64,000 bases of DNA, from positions 4,357 through 68,356 of the forward strand of contig CAYVEB010000005.1 in the NCBI GenBank assembly GCA_964450645.1. Reading direction: 5' to 3'. Positions within the stretch are counted from its first letter, which is position 1. The number at the start of each line of letters is the position of its first letter. Source of the DNA: JAKSPM01 sp964450645 (GTDB lineage: Bacteria; Bacillota; Clostridia; Oscillospirales; Oscillospiraceae). Positions 17,146 through 26,663 of the stretch are shown here, piece after piece. The translations under genes and the position numbers were made by a program. Under the pieces are notes generated by a model. That model was not told where the DNA came from. It worked only from the letters and a program-made list of their open reading frames with translations, and searched no databases.

Positions 17146-17702
17146 CAACATGGCAGGATTTGGAGCGCCGCTGTCTCAGCTGCCGGGAATGTGGGCTGTG
17201 CGACACGCGAAACCACGTGGTTTTCGGCGTGGGCAACCGGCAGGCGGACGTCCTGTTTGTGGGCGAAGGCCCCGGCCAGCAGGAGGATTTGACCGGCATC
17301 CCGTTTGTGGGCGCGGCGGGTCAGCTGCTCGATGAAATGCTGCGGATTATCGACCTGCACCGGGGCAATTGCTATATTGCTAATATCGTCAAATGCCGTC
17401 CGCCGAGGAACCGCGATCCTCTTGAAATTGAACAGGCGGCCTGCATCGGCTATCTGTGGGAGCAGATCGCGCTCATTCAACCGAAGATCATCGTCTGCCT
17501 CGGCAGAATCTCGGCCGGGCGACTCATTCATCCGGATTTTCGGATCACGCGCGAACACGGCCAGTGGATCCAGCGCGATGGTGTCTGGTACACCGCGATG
17601 TATCATCCGTCGGCACTGCTCCGGGATGTGAGCAAGCGCCCGGACACATTTTCGGATCTGTTGCGCCTGCGCGCTAAGATCGGGGAGGTTTGCCATGCTT
17701 AA
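17142..17702 (+). CDS. Uracil-DNA glycosylase, family 4
   Basis: Removes uracil from DNA in base-excision repair. 186 residues. Iron-sulfur cysteines are in CRECGLC near the N-terminus, IVKCRPP in the middle and AAC after it, as in family-4 (thermostable type) enzymes. The active-site motifs are GEGPGQQED and the late HPSALLRD. GGAGG precedes ATG 17142, which overlaps the dacF stop; its own stop overlaps exoA. Being followed by an AP endonuclease fits a base-excision repair pair. Confidence 0.94.
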   Translation: MTTWQDLERRCLSCRECGLCDTRNHVVFGVGNRQADVLFVGEGPGQQEDLTGIPFVGAAGQLLDEMLRIIDLHRGNCYIANIVKCRPPRNRDPLEIEQAACIGYLWEQIALIQPKIIVCLGRISAGRLIHPDFRITREHGQWIQRDGVWYTAMYHPSALLRDVSKRPDTFSDLLRLRAKIGEVCHA

Positions 17703-18471
17703 CTTGATTTCTTGGAACGTCAACGGGCTGCGTGCCTGCGTGCAAAAGGGTTTCCTGGACGTCTTCCGTCTGCTGCACGCGGATATGTTCTGCATTCAGG
17801 AGACAAAAATGCAGCCGGGTCAACTGACGTTGGAGCTGCCCGGCTATCTGCAATATTTTTACTCGGCGGAAAAGAAGGGATACTCCGGCACGGCGATTTT
17901 CACCAAATACGAGCCGCAGTCCGTACGGTACGGGATCGGCGTGGAAGCACTGGATACCGAAGGGCGCGTAATCTGCCTGGAATACCCGGCGTTTTTTCTG
18001 GTCACGTGCTACACGCCCAACGCGCAGGATGGGCTTAAGCGCATCGACCACCGCCTGGCCTGGGAACGCGCCTTCCGCGAATACCTGATGGAGCTGGACC
18101 GGCAGAAGCCGGTGGTTCTTTGCGGGGATCTGAACGTCGCCCACCAGGAGATTGATCTTAAAAACCCCGGGCCAAACCGCGGCAACGCAGGATTTTCGGA
18201 CGAGGAGCGCGGAGCCTTTACCCAGCTGCTCTCGTGCGGGTTTACCGATACCTTCCGCTACCGCCATCCCGACATGGCCGGCGCGTATACCTGGTGGAGC
18301 TACCGCTTTCGCGCGCGGCAGAACAACGCGGGCTGGCGAATTGACTACTTTTTGGTTTCAGACCGGTTACGGCCGCGCATATTCTCCACACCCATTTATA
18401 ACGAAGTGTTCGGTTCCGACCACTGTCCGGTCGGCTTGGAACTGGACATGCCGCTTACGGAGCATTTCTAA
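17695..18471 (+). CDS. exoA: Exodeoxyribonuclease III / AP endonuclease
   Basis: Cuts DNA at abasic sites and has 3'-5' exonuclease activity; 258 residues. Motifs NVNGLRA, QETKMQ, the DLNVAH motif and the C-terminal SDHCPVGLEL carry the metal-binding and catalytic residues. It overlaps the uracil-DNA glycosylase gene by 8 bases behind GGGGAGG, so the two steps of uracil repair are coupled. It ends before a hairpin-rich intergenic element. Confidence 0.95.
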   Translation: MLNLISWNVNGLRACVQKGFLDVFRLLHADMFCIQETKMQPGQLTLELPGYLQYFYSAEKKGYSGTAIFTKYEPQSVRYGIGVEALDTEGRVICLEYPAFFLVTCYTPNAQDGLKRIDHRLAWERAFREYLMELDRQKPVVLCGDLNVAHQEIDLKNPGPNRGNAGFSDEERGAFTQLLSCGFTDTFRYRHPDMAGAYTWWSYRFRARQNNAGWRIDYFLVSDRLRPRIFSTPIYNEVFGSDHCPVGLELDMPLTEHF

Positions 18472-18525
18472 TAGCTCTACAGCCCGCAGCGTGTTAAAAA
18501 ACCTCGCAAAGTTCACGCGCGCAGG

Positions 18526-18716
18526 CGCGAAAAAATCTAGATTTATTTTTCGCGGCGGCATGTACGCCGCGAAAAATATTTTACGCCTTGCAAACGTGTG
18601 CGTTGGCCGTCTTTGACGGCCAACGTCGTAAGCAGCAGCAAGGCGCAAATTTTTAAATCGAAGCCCAACGTAGCGGGTTTGATTTGGGGTCTGTCGAAAA
18701 ATTATGTTTTTCGACA
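18526..18716. repeat. Intergenic element with nested hairpins (REP/BIME-like)
   Basis: Between convergent exoA and the deacetylase gene are three perfect hairpins: 18545-18557 with 18565-18577 (13 bp), 18601-18611 with 18615-18625 (11 bp, TTT loop) and 18692-18701 with 18707-18716 (10 bp). An imperfect outer stem (TTACGCCTTGC near 18581 with GCAAGGCGCAA near 18639) encloses the middle one. A further copy of CGCGAAAAA at 18526 can pair with the left arm of the first hairpin. No ORF explains this structure. Confidence 0.7.
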
Positions 18717-18725
18717 AGCTGAACT

Positions 18726-19676
18726 CTATGGCGCGGGCAGAAACGTGATTTCCGCCTGCGCCATTTTGCTGCGGCTGCCGTTGAACTGATAGGCTGCGAT
18801 GGCACGAATTACGCAGGCGCTCGACACGGTAAACGGCGCTTCATACACTTCACTCTGCGGCGTCGGGATGGAGCCGTCGGTCGTATAATAGACAGTCGCG
18901 CCCTCGTCGGCGTCGATGGCAATCTGGATGCCGGTTCCGGCGGTCAGGGTGGAAATAACCGGGTCGGAAATTCCCGGCAGCTGCGTCCCCGTGGGGGGAC
19001 AACTTGCATAGACCTTCCCCGCCCGCATCTCCACGCCGCGGCGGCGAAACAGCTCATTGACCGTGACAAATTCGTATCCCTCTTCCGTCAGGCGGTCGAT
19101 GGCCATGAGCACGCCGTCTACCGTGGTCGAATAGATGTCGTGGGACAAAACGACCGCGCCGTCGTAGGCGTCGCTGACGATTTTATTCGCCACACGTTGG
19201 GCGTCCTGATATTTCCAGTCCAGCGGATCCACAGACCAGCAAATCAGCGGACATTTCGCCAAGGACATCATATGCTCGCTGTACTCGCCAAAAGGCGGCC
19301 GGAACAGATATTCCGTCCCCTGGCCGCAGGCTTCATTTAAAATTTGTTCCGTCTTTTGGATTTGCTCCAGGATCTGGCTGTCAGTCCGACCGGTCAGCAA
19401 ATTGTGACTGTAGGTGTGGTTCCCGATCTGGTGGCCGTCCAGATAAGCCTGGCGTAAGGTCTCCGGGTAGGATTCGGCGTTGCACCCCAGGATAAAAAAG
19501 GTGACCTTTACATTGCGTTTGTCCAGCTCCTCCAAAAGCCTTCGGGTGTACGGCCCGGGTCCGTCGTCAAAGGTCAGGGCAATCAGCTTGCTCTCTCCCT
19601 CCTCCGCCGCCGCACAAACCGGCAGACTCGTCACCAAACACCCAATCATGATCACAATCGCCAACCATCGCCGCAT
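18726..19676 (-). CDS. Polysaccharide deacetylase with C-terminal chitobiase-type domain
   Basis: Exported NodB-fold deacetylase, 316 residues. Signal peptide to about residue 24 (LVTSLPVCAAAEEG). NodB motifs: TFDDGPGPYT, GNHTYSH, RPPFGEYS, and LSHDIY. The C-terminal 80 residues (ATVYYTTDGSIPTPQSEVY, ... VIRAIAAY) resemble the CHB_HEX_C_1 beta-sandwich found after glycosidases, probably a wall- or glycan-binding add-on. The likely substrate is peptidoglycan or another wall polysaccharide. AGAGGTG precedes ATG 19676. Confidence 0.9.
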   Translation of the reverse strand: MRRWLAIVIMIGCLVTSLPVCAAAEEGESKLIALTFDDGPGPYTRRLLEELDKRNVKVTFFILGCNAESYPETLRQAYLDGHQIGNHTYSHNLLTGRTDSQILEQIQKTEQILNEACGQGTEYLFRPPFGEYSEHMMSLAKCPLICWSVDPLDWKYQDAQRVANKIVSDAYDGAVVLSHDIYSTTVDGVLMAIDRLTEEGYEFVTVNELFRRRGVEMRAGKVYASCPPTGTQLPGISDPVISTLTAGTGIQIAIDADEGATVYYTTDGSIPTPQSEVYEAPFTVSSACVIRAIAAYQFNGSRSKMAQAEITFLPAP

Positions 19677-19698
19677 TTGCTGAACACCTCTTTAAATA

Positions 19699-20361
19699 TT
19701 ATGTAAGCAAGCCCTCCTTCGGCTGCGGCAAATTCTCTTCCGGCAGCTCTTCTTCCGGAGACAATGCTTCAGGCTGTTCCGCTTGCACCGGCTCCATGGG
19801 CGGCCGCTCCGTCAGTTCTTTCCGTACCGTTTCAACCGGTTCGTCCTCCCGCTCGCTGAGCTTCAAAAACGGCTGGCCCGTGGAAATGAGTGCTCCCGCT
19901 TCGTCCAGCCGCAAGGCCAGGCACGCGACGTCGCCGCAGGTCGTTTTCCGCGCATCCTGCAAATTCGCGGGAAGCGGAAAATCTACCCCGTTGTCCGGCA
20001 GCAGCAATTCATATCCGCCGTCCGTTTTACGCAGCCATCCGTCCACGCACACGCCGTCGACCGTCCCCCGCCAGGGAAAAGCGCCCGCTTCGGGCGCGTA
20101 TCCGCACACCGCCGCGTCGATCGTATCCAGCGGCCAGCTTCGTACCGACACGCTTTCCTCCAGTTCAAAGCGCTCCCTTTGGGGCATCAAAATCCCAAGC
20201 GGCGCGATATGAAGGCCACGCACCGCGTAGACGCGCAAAATGCGGTGCGAAGTCAGCTCACACGCACATGCAAAGTGATAGTACAGTCCCCGCCGCGTCA
20301 CATGCAGTTGGCAGACCTGTTGGCCATTCTCATAGACGGGTACCGTCATCGGACACTCCAT
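19699..20361 (-). CDS. Hypothetical protein behind a ribosome-binding-site hairpin
   Basis: A 220-residue protein I do not recognise. It has no signal peptide or membrane segment, several beta-like stretches, an internal repeat-like use of YENGQQVCQLHV / LHIAPLGIL style, and an acidic Pro/Glu-rich tail (EALSPEEELPEENLPQPKEG). ATG 20361 is chosen because GGGAGGGA is 5 bases upstream; that site lies inside a 13-bp hairpin. The frame is open to 20544, but no ribosome binding site supports the longer form. It is separated by about 180 bases from mazF. Confidence 0.6.
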   Translation of the reverse strand: MECPMTVPVYENGQQVCQLHVTRRGLYYHFACACELTSHRILRVYAVRGLHIAPLGILMPQRERFELEESVSVRSWPLDTIDAAVCGYAPEAGAFPWRGTVDGVCVDGWLRKTDGGYELLLPDNGVDFPLPANLQDARKTTCGDVACLALRLDEAGALISTGQPFLKLSEREDEPVETVRKELTERPPMEPVQAEQPEALSPEEELPEENLPQPKEGLLT

Positions 20362-20363
20362 AA

Positions 20364-20398
20364 AAATCCCTCCCGCATAGTATACGCGGGAGGGATTT
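20364..20398 (-). promoter_or_regulatory. 13-bp hairpin containing the ribosome binding site of the gene at 19699-20361
   Basis: AAATCCCTCCCGC at 20364-20376 and GCGGGAGGGATTT at 20386-20398 pair perfectly. In minus-strand RNA the second arm of the stem is GCGGGAGGGATTT, which is the ribosome binding site, and is followed by TTATG with the start codon. The structure can act as an intrinsic terminator for mazF (GC stem plus U-run) or hide the ribosome binding site. No gene fills 20399-20544. Confidence 0.65.
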
Positions 20399-20544
20399 AA
20401 ATTATTTCCGCAATTTCGTGCGCCGCGCGTCCATTGGAAATTTATCGGGCATTTCGTGCCATCTCCGGCGCAAAACGGGCAGCGATATTCAGGCGGCGCC
20501 GGGTCTGATAAAGGATCCAAAAATCCGACCGGCAAACGCTTCAA

Positions 20545-20904
20545 TTAGGTGGTGTGCAAGCCGAAGCTCACCGCAATCGCTGAATCCACCTGGTTCATCA
20601 TAGCCTCGTCCAGCCTTCCCATGTGCTCGCGCAAGCGTTTTTTATCAATCGTACGTATCTGTTCCAAAAGAACAACAGAATCTTTTGTCAGTCCAACGTC
20701 ATGGCCGGTCAGCTCAATATGCGTCGGCAGTCTTGCCTTGCCAGTCTGGCTGGTAATCGCTGCTGCGATCACTGTGGGCGAATGGCGGTTGCCCATATCG
20801 TTCTGGACGATGAGAACAGGCCGGGTGCCTCCCTGCTCGCTGCCGACGACCGGACTGAGATCGGCATAGAAAATATCGCCCCGTTTTACAGTTTCATCCA
20901 TCAT
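20545..20904 (-). CDS. mazF: PemK/MazF family endoribonuclease toxin, no adjacent antitoxin
   Basis: A 119-residue protein closely of the NdoA/MazF type, a sequence-specific mRNA interferase. Family stretches are KRGDIFYADLSPVVGSEQGG, RPVLIVQND and LLEQIRTIDKKRL; the catalytic Arg (GTRPV) and Thr (AAITSQ) are present. ATG 20904 has GGAGAG upstream. In Bacillus and many clostridia a mazE-type antitoxin gene sits between alr and mazF. Here the 141-base gap to alr has no ORF long enough for one. Confidence 0.92.
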   Translation of the reverse strand: MMDETVKRGDIFYADLSPVVGSEQGGTRPVLIVQNDMGNRHSPTVIAAAITSQTGKARLPTHIELTGHDVGLTKDSVVLLEQIRTIDKKRLREHMGRLDEAMMNQVDSAIAVSFGLHTT

Positions 20905-21045
20905 GGTGTCACTCTCCGCGAAAAATCATTCACCGTCCAACTGACGATGTAACCTTATTTTCCCACGCAGAATTGTTTTTTATACTAACCGTAAACGAAT
21001 TTCACGAAGGCTCCCGATTCATTCTATGCTTGTCAGACAAAATCG

Positions 21046-22215
<1,170 letters not shown>

Positions 22216-22229
22216 GGTTTAATTCCTTT

Positions 22230-22787
22230 TCAATTCATATGGAAATCAAGCAGCTCCAGCTGCAAAACACAGCGCTCCTGATCGCTGATCTCTACGTAAA
22301 TTGGGACATCCTTGGAAAACCATGTGTCGACAAGTATCTGCTCGTCTTCATAGCCGCGTTCATAGTGTACACGGTAGTTGCCATCCTCCTCGCCCGCGGA
22401 AGCGATATAACCCGTTTCCCAGCAGTCCACCGCCACCGCCGGCGCGGCCAGAGGCACCAGATTCCCATCTGCCAGCAGGCCAAAATCCAACGACATCCCG
22501 TCAAACGTAATCGCGCCGGTATCGTTCGCCACCTGCGCGGTAATGCCGCTGATGGAGTCCGGCTGTGTGACTGTGATCTGAGTTGCGTCGCCGCTGCAGC
22601 GGCTGTCCATGGAAAACTCGTATATCCGGTCGCCATAATCCGCCGTCACTTTGGCCGAAAAGCTGCACTCCGAAGCGTTCAGCAGCGCCGCACGGAAGTC
22701 CAACGCCGGCTGCAAGTTCCCCTCCGCTTGTCCCCCACAGCTGCAAAGCAGCAAAATCATAGCCACTGAAATTCCAATTTTGCGCAA
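22230..22787 (-). CDS. Lipoprotein beside alr, GerS-like candidate
   Basis: Exported lipoprotein of about 185 residues. The signal is RKIGISVAMILLLCSCGG, with lipobox LCSC. The rest is rich in beta strands (SFSAKVTADYGDRIYEFSMD, ITFDGMSLDFGLLADG), as in LolA-type folds. In Clostridioides difficile the germination lipoprotein gene gerS lies next to alr2, so position and type suggest a GerS relative; this is inference. TTG 22787 is chosen because AGGAG lies upstream; the longer ORF overlaps nnrD. Confidence 0.6.
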   Translation of the reverse strand: MRKIGISVAMILLLCSCGGQAEGNLQPALDFRAALLNASECSFSAKVTADYGDRIYEFSMDSRCSGDATQITVTQPDSISGITAQVANDTGAITFDGMSLDFGLLADGNLVPLAAPAVAVDCWETGYIASAGEEDGNYRVHYERGYEDEQILVDTWFSKDVPIYVEISDQERCVLQLELLDFHMN

Positions 22788-22815
22788 GCTGTTCCACTCC
22801 TGTCGCGAAAGGCGC

Positions 22816-23670
22816 TCAGCACTTCCGCAGTATTTGCGCAACAGCCTGTACCATATCCGACGGCGTCATGCCGTACTCCCCGATGGTCTCGGCGCACAAG
22901 TCCCCCGCCAGGCCGTGGATCAGCGCACCAGCCGCCGCGGCCTGGAAAGGCGGCAGTCCCTGTCCAAGCAGAGAGCCAATCAGACCGCTCAGCACATCAC
23001 CGCTGCCGCCCGTGGCCATTCCAGGGTTCCCGGCGCGGTTGACACAAAATTGCGCGCCGTCCGTAATCACCGTTCGGTGGCCCTTTCGCAGCACAATCGC
23101 GCCCGTCCGCCGGGCAAGCTCCGCGGAGGCTTGTATGCGGTCCGTATCCGTCCGGCCGCCGAGCCTGGCAAACTCTCCGTCATGGGGCGTAAGAATCACA
23201 GGACAGGCTGTTTCCCGCAATACATCTATATGCCCGGCCAGGACATTTATACCGTCGGCGTCAATTACCATCGGAATTTTTGCCTGCCGCAGCAGCGCAC
23301 ACATGAGGCGCTCGGTGCCTTGGCCGGTTCCCATGCCCGGCCCCACCACGCACGCGTCGCAGCGTTCGAGCAGCGGGCGCAGTTCCTCCAGCGCTTCTTC
23401 CGTCAGCCGCTTCCCGTCGCACGGAAGCGGAAACGGCATCGGCTCTGTCAAGCCCGCCGCGACGATGGGATACACCGCCTCCGGCACCCCCACGTAAATT
23501 AGTCCGCTTCCGCAGCGCAGCGCCGCGTTCGCCGCCAGCTTCGGCGCGCCGGTAAAGCCTACGCTGCCGCCGATGATCAGCACCCGGCCGAAATTCCCCT
23601 TATGGGCAAACCGGTCGCGGCGCGGCAGCAGCCCGCTGAGCGCCTTTTGATTTAAAAAAACCTCTGTCAT
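22816..23670 (-). CDS. nnrD: ADP-dependent NAD(P)H-hydrate dehydratase
   Basis: Repairs hydrated NADH/NADPH in the cytoplasm. 284 residues, only the kinase-like dehydratase domain (NnrD), with no NnrE epimerase domain fused at the N-terminus. Motifs: GNFGRVLIIGGS, VVGPGMGTG, DADGINVL, LTPHDGEF and the phosphate-binding ATGGSGDVLSG. The start is ATG 23670 after AGGAGTATAGG. It is the first gene of the nnrD, lipoprotein, alr, mazF run. Confidence 0.94.
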   Translation of the reverse strand: MTEVFLNQKALSGLLPRRDRFAHKGNFGRVLIIGGSVGFTGAPKLAANAALRCGSGLIYVGVPEAVYPIVAAGLTEPMPFPLPCDGKRLTEEALEELRPLLERCDACVVGPGMGTGQGTERLMCALLRQAKIPMVIDADGINVLAGHIDVLRETACPVILTPHDGEFARLGGRTDTDRIQASAELARRTGAIVLRKGHRTVITDGAQFCVNRAGNPGMATGGSGDVLSGLIGSLLGQGLPPFQAAAAGALIHGLAGDLCAETIGEYGMTPSDMVQAVAQILRKC

Positions 23671-23894
23671 CCTATACTCCTATCGAACTTGTAACCCCGC
23701 CATTGCGGATTGAAACGTTGTATACTTCTTGAAATTTTTGGCAAAATATTTACATTGTGTCAAAACGTCGGCGCCTATGCGTCCAGCGTTAAAATAAATT
23801 ATAGCATATCCAAAACCTTGATACAAGATGCTTTTTACGGATTCAAACAGGCGAAATTAATAAAAAACGCCGCTTTTAAGCCCCGCTTTTTGTG

Positions 23895-23923
23895 TTGACT
23901 TTTGTCAAAGCAAGCGATATAAT
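23895..23923 (+). promoter_or_regulatory. Sigma-A promoter of the LtaS-SLH gene
   Basis: TTGACT at 23895-23900, exactly 17 bases, then TATAAT at 23918-23923. The start codon is at 24037, giving a leader of about 105 bases that contains a perfect tandem duplication. The rest of the 366-base gap (23671-23894) holds no gene I can support; it is AT-rich. Confidence 0.8.
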
Positions 23924-23972
23924 AACGAAAGATTTATGGGTATTTATGGGTTTTCGTAAAAATACCAGTTAG

Positions 23973-24002
23973 CACGGGGGAACTATACACGGGGGAACTA
24001 TA
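23973..24002 (+). repeat. Perfect 15-base tandem duplication in the leader
   Basis: CACGGGGGAACTATA occurs twice with no spacer, at 23973-23987 and 23988-24002. Just upstream ATTTATGGG is also repeated (near 23932 and 23942). The copies lie in the 5' untranslated leader of the LtaS-like gene. Confidence 0.85.
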
Positions 24003-24036
24003 AATGAACAACTCTTTTGAAAGGTGAAAAAAAGAC

Positions 24037-26589
24037 ATGTCGACTTTTCGAACAAAACTACTTACAAATTGGCGCGGTAAACTGCTGTCTTTGGGTTTTT
24101 TCACGCTGTCATTTGTGTATTTAGAGGTATTGCTTCATCTGTTTACCTATCGCTCCTTGAGCGGGCGGATTGTCTATCCCATTTTATTTGCCTTGGTTTC
24201 CGGCACGGTTTTGTATCTGATCAGTTCCCTGCTGCCGCGCAAGGCAAACCGGATTATCGGCCTGTGCGCGATCATTCTGATGGTCGTCTATTTTGAAGTT
24301 CAACTGGTCTATCACGGAATTTTTGGCAGCTTCATGCCCATCTCCAACGTGATCTACGGCGCCGACGCAGTGACCAATTTTACCAGCCAGATTTTCTATG
24401 GCATTTGGCAAAATATAATTCCCTTCCTGCTGTTTTTGCTGCCGATTCCCGTTGCCGCGCTTGGGTTTTTCCGCGGCCCGCTGAAAATGGAACGTTTGAA
24501 TTGGGCGCAGGCGCTTGCGTGCTGCCTGCTTATATCGGTGTGTACCATCGGCACATGGGGCGTGATGCGTCTGTGCGGCAACGCGCCCGGCTCCGCCTAT
24601 TGGTTCTTGGTCAGTCCGAACACTTCCACAGAGGGCAGTATCAAAAATGTCGGCTTGGCGATTACCACGCTGCAAGAGGCCCGAGGAATGCTCTCCGGCA
24701 GCGGCAAAGTCAATTATTTTGTCAGCGACTTAAACGGTTCCGCTTCGGAAATGGTTGGCAACGAATCCATGTACAACGTCGCGAACCTGGACTTTGTTTC
24801 GCTGATGGAAAAGGGCGGCAACGAGCAGCAAACCGCTCTGGACCGCTATTTCAGCACCATCGCGGCCACGAAGAAAAATGAATACACCGGCTTGGCGGAG
24901 GGCTATAACCTTATTATGCTGTGCTGCGAGTCCTTTTCCCGCTATCTGATCGACCCCGTGCTGACCCCCACGCTCTATAAACTCAGCACAAACGGGTTTG
25001 TCTTCAACAACTTCTATTGCAGCTTCCCGAACGTAACCACCAACGGTGAGTACGCCTTCTGCATGGGGCTGCTGCCGGATATGACCCGAACCAAAACCGC
25101 TTCTACCTTTGACGAGGCGAGCGACAATTACCTGCCCTACGCCATGGGCAACGTGTTTTCCTCCATGGGCGCGCGGGCATTCGCCTACCACAACTATTAC
25201 GGAACATTTTATGACCGGGACGTATCCCACGCCAACATGGGCTATGATTTTAAGGCCATCGGCAGCGGCCTGGAGATCCCGGTGGACTGGCCTTCGTCGG
25301 ACAAGGATATGATCGAAGCCTCACTGGACGATCTCCTCGCGGAAGATTCCCAGTTTGTCGCCTACTACATGACCTTCAGCGGCCATTATCAGTACAACTG
25401 GGACAATGCCATGAGCGCCAAAAACCGCAGCGCTGTAGAGGATCTCCCCTATTCCGATACCGTAAAGGCTTATTGGGCCTGCAACCTGGAGCTGGAATAT
25501 GCGCTCTCCCTTTTGATGGACCGCCTGGAAGAGGCTGGAGTTGCGGATCGCACGGTGATCTGCCTCACTGCCGACCACTATCCCTACGGATTGTCCGAGG
25601 AAGAATATAATGAACTGGCCGGCGAAAAGGTCGACACGACGTTTGGCAAATACCACAGCTCATTTATCTGCTATGTGCCCAATATTGAGCCGGTCGTCGT
25701 GGACGACTATTGCAGCAGCATCGACATCCTGCCCACGCTCCTGAACCTGTTTGGAATCAACTACGACTCTCGTCTGCTGGCAGGCCGGGATGTCCTGGCG
25801 GACTGTACCCACGTGGCTATCCTCGCGGACCGCAGCTATCTGACCGATACGTTCCGCTACGACGCCGCCACCGGGAAGGCGGAGTCCTACGACGGCTCCC
25901 CGGTCAATTCCCAGATCGTGCAGGCCTATTGCGACTACGTTGCCAATCTGTTCTCCATTTCCACGGAGATTCTTCAAACAGACTATTACGCCCATGTATT
26001 TGACGGCAAGGCGGTGAACTACAGCGGATATATGTCGTTTACAGACGTTAAAAACGTTTTCATGGAATCCGGCGTCCTGTTTGTATCGCAGAATGGCTAT
26101 ATGCTTCCGGACTCCCAGTCCGTCTTCGGCATCGACCGGAATGCCGATATAGGAGAGTGTCTCAACGCGTTCTATCAAATTGACGGCACACCCGCTGTCG
26201 GCCAGGATGCGGCGCTTGCGGCGGATACGCCCTACCGCGACGCGGTGCTCTGGGCGAAAGAGGTCGGCCTGATCGAGGACTATGACCAAGCGAGCCAGTC
26301 TTTGTCCTATGAGTGGATGTCCCTGTTGATGGCCCGGTATGGATACCTGCGGTGCAGCAGCTTTGACATCGGAATGGACGAGCAGGAGCTGCAGCAAGCC
26401 AAGGCTGATTATCCGAATCTCACGGAGGAATCTCTCCGCGCCATGTTCTGGAGCAAGGATGTGGGCATTATCAACGGCGTCCAGGACGGCCCGCTCTATC
26501 CCAGCGCGGATATGACCATCAACCGCGGGCAATTGGCCGCTTTCCTGCAGCGGTTCTATTTCAAGTACATTTTTGGCCCAAACCAATAA
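24037..26589 (+). CDS. LtaS-like alkaline-phosphatase-fold transferase with C-terminal SLH modules
   Basis: An 850-residue membrane enzyme. The N-terminal 190 residues hold about five membrane helices, as in lipoteichoic acid synthases. The extracellular sulfatase-fold domain begins with NLIMLCCESFSRYL (metal-binding Glu) and contains the FPNVTTNGEYA region with the candidate nucleophile Thr, and LTADHYPYG (Asp-His metal ligands). After about residue 640 come SLH-type segments, the clearest being GIINGVQDGPLYPSADMTIN with RGQLAAFLQRFY. LtaS proteins normally end after the catalytic domain, so the SLH part is unusual. It probably transfers glycerol phosphate or a similar group at the surface; the substrate is inferred. 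Confidence 0.87.
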   Translation: MSTFRTKLLTNWRGKLLSLGFFTLSFVYLEVLLHLFTYRSLSGRIVYPILFALVSGTVLYLISSLLPRKANRIIGLCAIILMVVYFEVQLVYHGIFGSFMPISNVIYGADAVTNFTSQIFYGIWQNIIPFLLFLLPIPVAALGFFRGPLKMERLNWAQALACCLLISVCTIGTWGVMRLCGNAPGSAYWFLVSPNTSTEGSIKNVGLAITTLQEARGMLSGSGKVNYFVSDLNGSASEMVGNESMYNVANLDFVSLMEKGGNEQQTALDRYFSTIAATKKNEYTGLAEGYNLIMLCCESFSRYLIDPVLTPTLYKLSTNGFVFNNFYCSFPNVTTNGEYAFCMGLLPDMTRTKTASTFDEASDNYLPYAMGNVFSSMGARAFAYHNYYGTFYDRDVSHANMGYDFKAIGSGLEIPVDWPSSDKDMIEASLDDLLAEDSQFVAYYMTFSGHYQYNWDNAMSAKNRSAVEDLPYSDTVKAYWACNLELEYALSLLMDRLEEAGVADRTVICLTADHYPYGLSEEEYNELAGEKVDTTFGKYHSSFICYVPNIEPVVVDDYCSSIDILPTLLNLFGINYDSRLLAGRDVLADCTHVAILADRSYLTDTFRYDAATGKAESYDGSPVNSQIVQAYCDYVANLFSISTEILQTDYYAHVFDGKAVNYSGYMSFTDVKNVFMESGVLFVSQNGYMLPDSQSVFGIDRNADIGECLNAFYQIDGTPAVGQDAALAADTPYRDAVLWAKEVGLIEDYDQASQSLSYEWMSLLMARYGYLRCSSFDIGMDEQELQQAKADYPNLTEESLRAMFWSKDVGIINGVQDGPLYPSADMTINRGQLAAFLQRFYFKYIFGPNQ

Positions 26590-26607
26590 ATGTGCAATTA
26601 CAAAATC

Positions 26608-26641
26608 ATCGCCCGGCTCCACACAAACGGAGCTGGGCGAT
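26608..26641 (+). terminator. Intrinsic terminator after the LtaS-SLH gene
   Basis: ATCGCCCGGCTCC at 26608-26620 pairs with GGAGCTGGGCGAT at 26629-26641 with one mismatch around an 8-base loop, followed by TTGTTTG. It lies 19 bases after the stop and between convergent genes, so it could work in both directions. Confidence 0.75.
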
Positions 26642-26663
26642 TTGTTTGCAAAAATGTAGTTCG

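Noticed and set aside
20362..20544. N-terminal extension of the unknown protein with CPFC and CPI motifs
   Set aside because: It would start at a TTG with no ribosome site and read through a 13-bp hairpin; the short form is better supported.
23710..23898. A 62-codon plus-strand frame before the LtaS-SLH promoter
   Set aside because: No ribosome binding site, no similarity, low-complexity AT-rich DNA.
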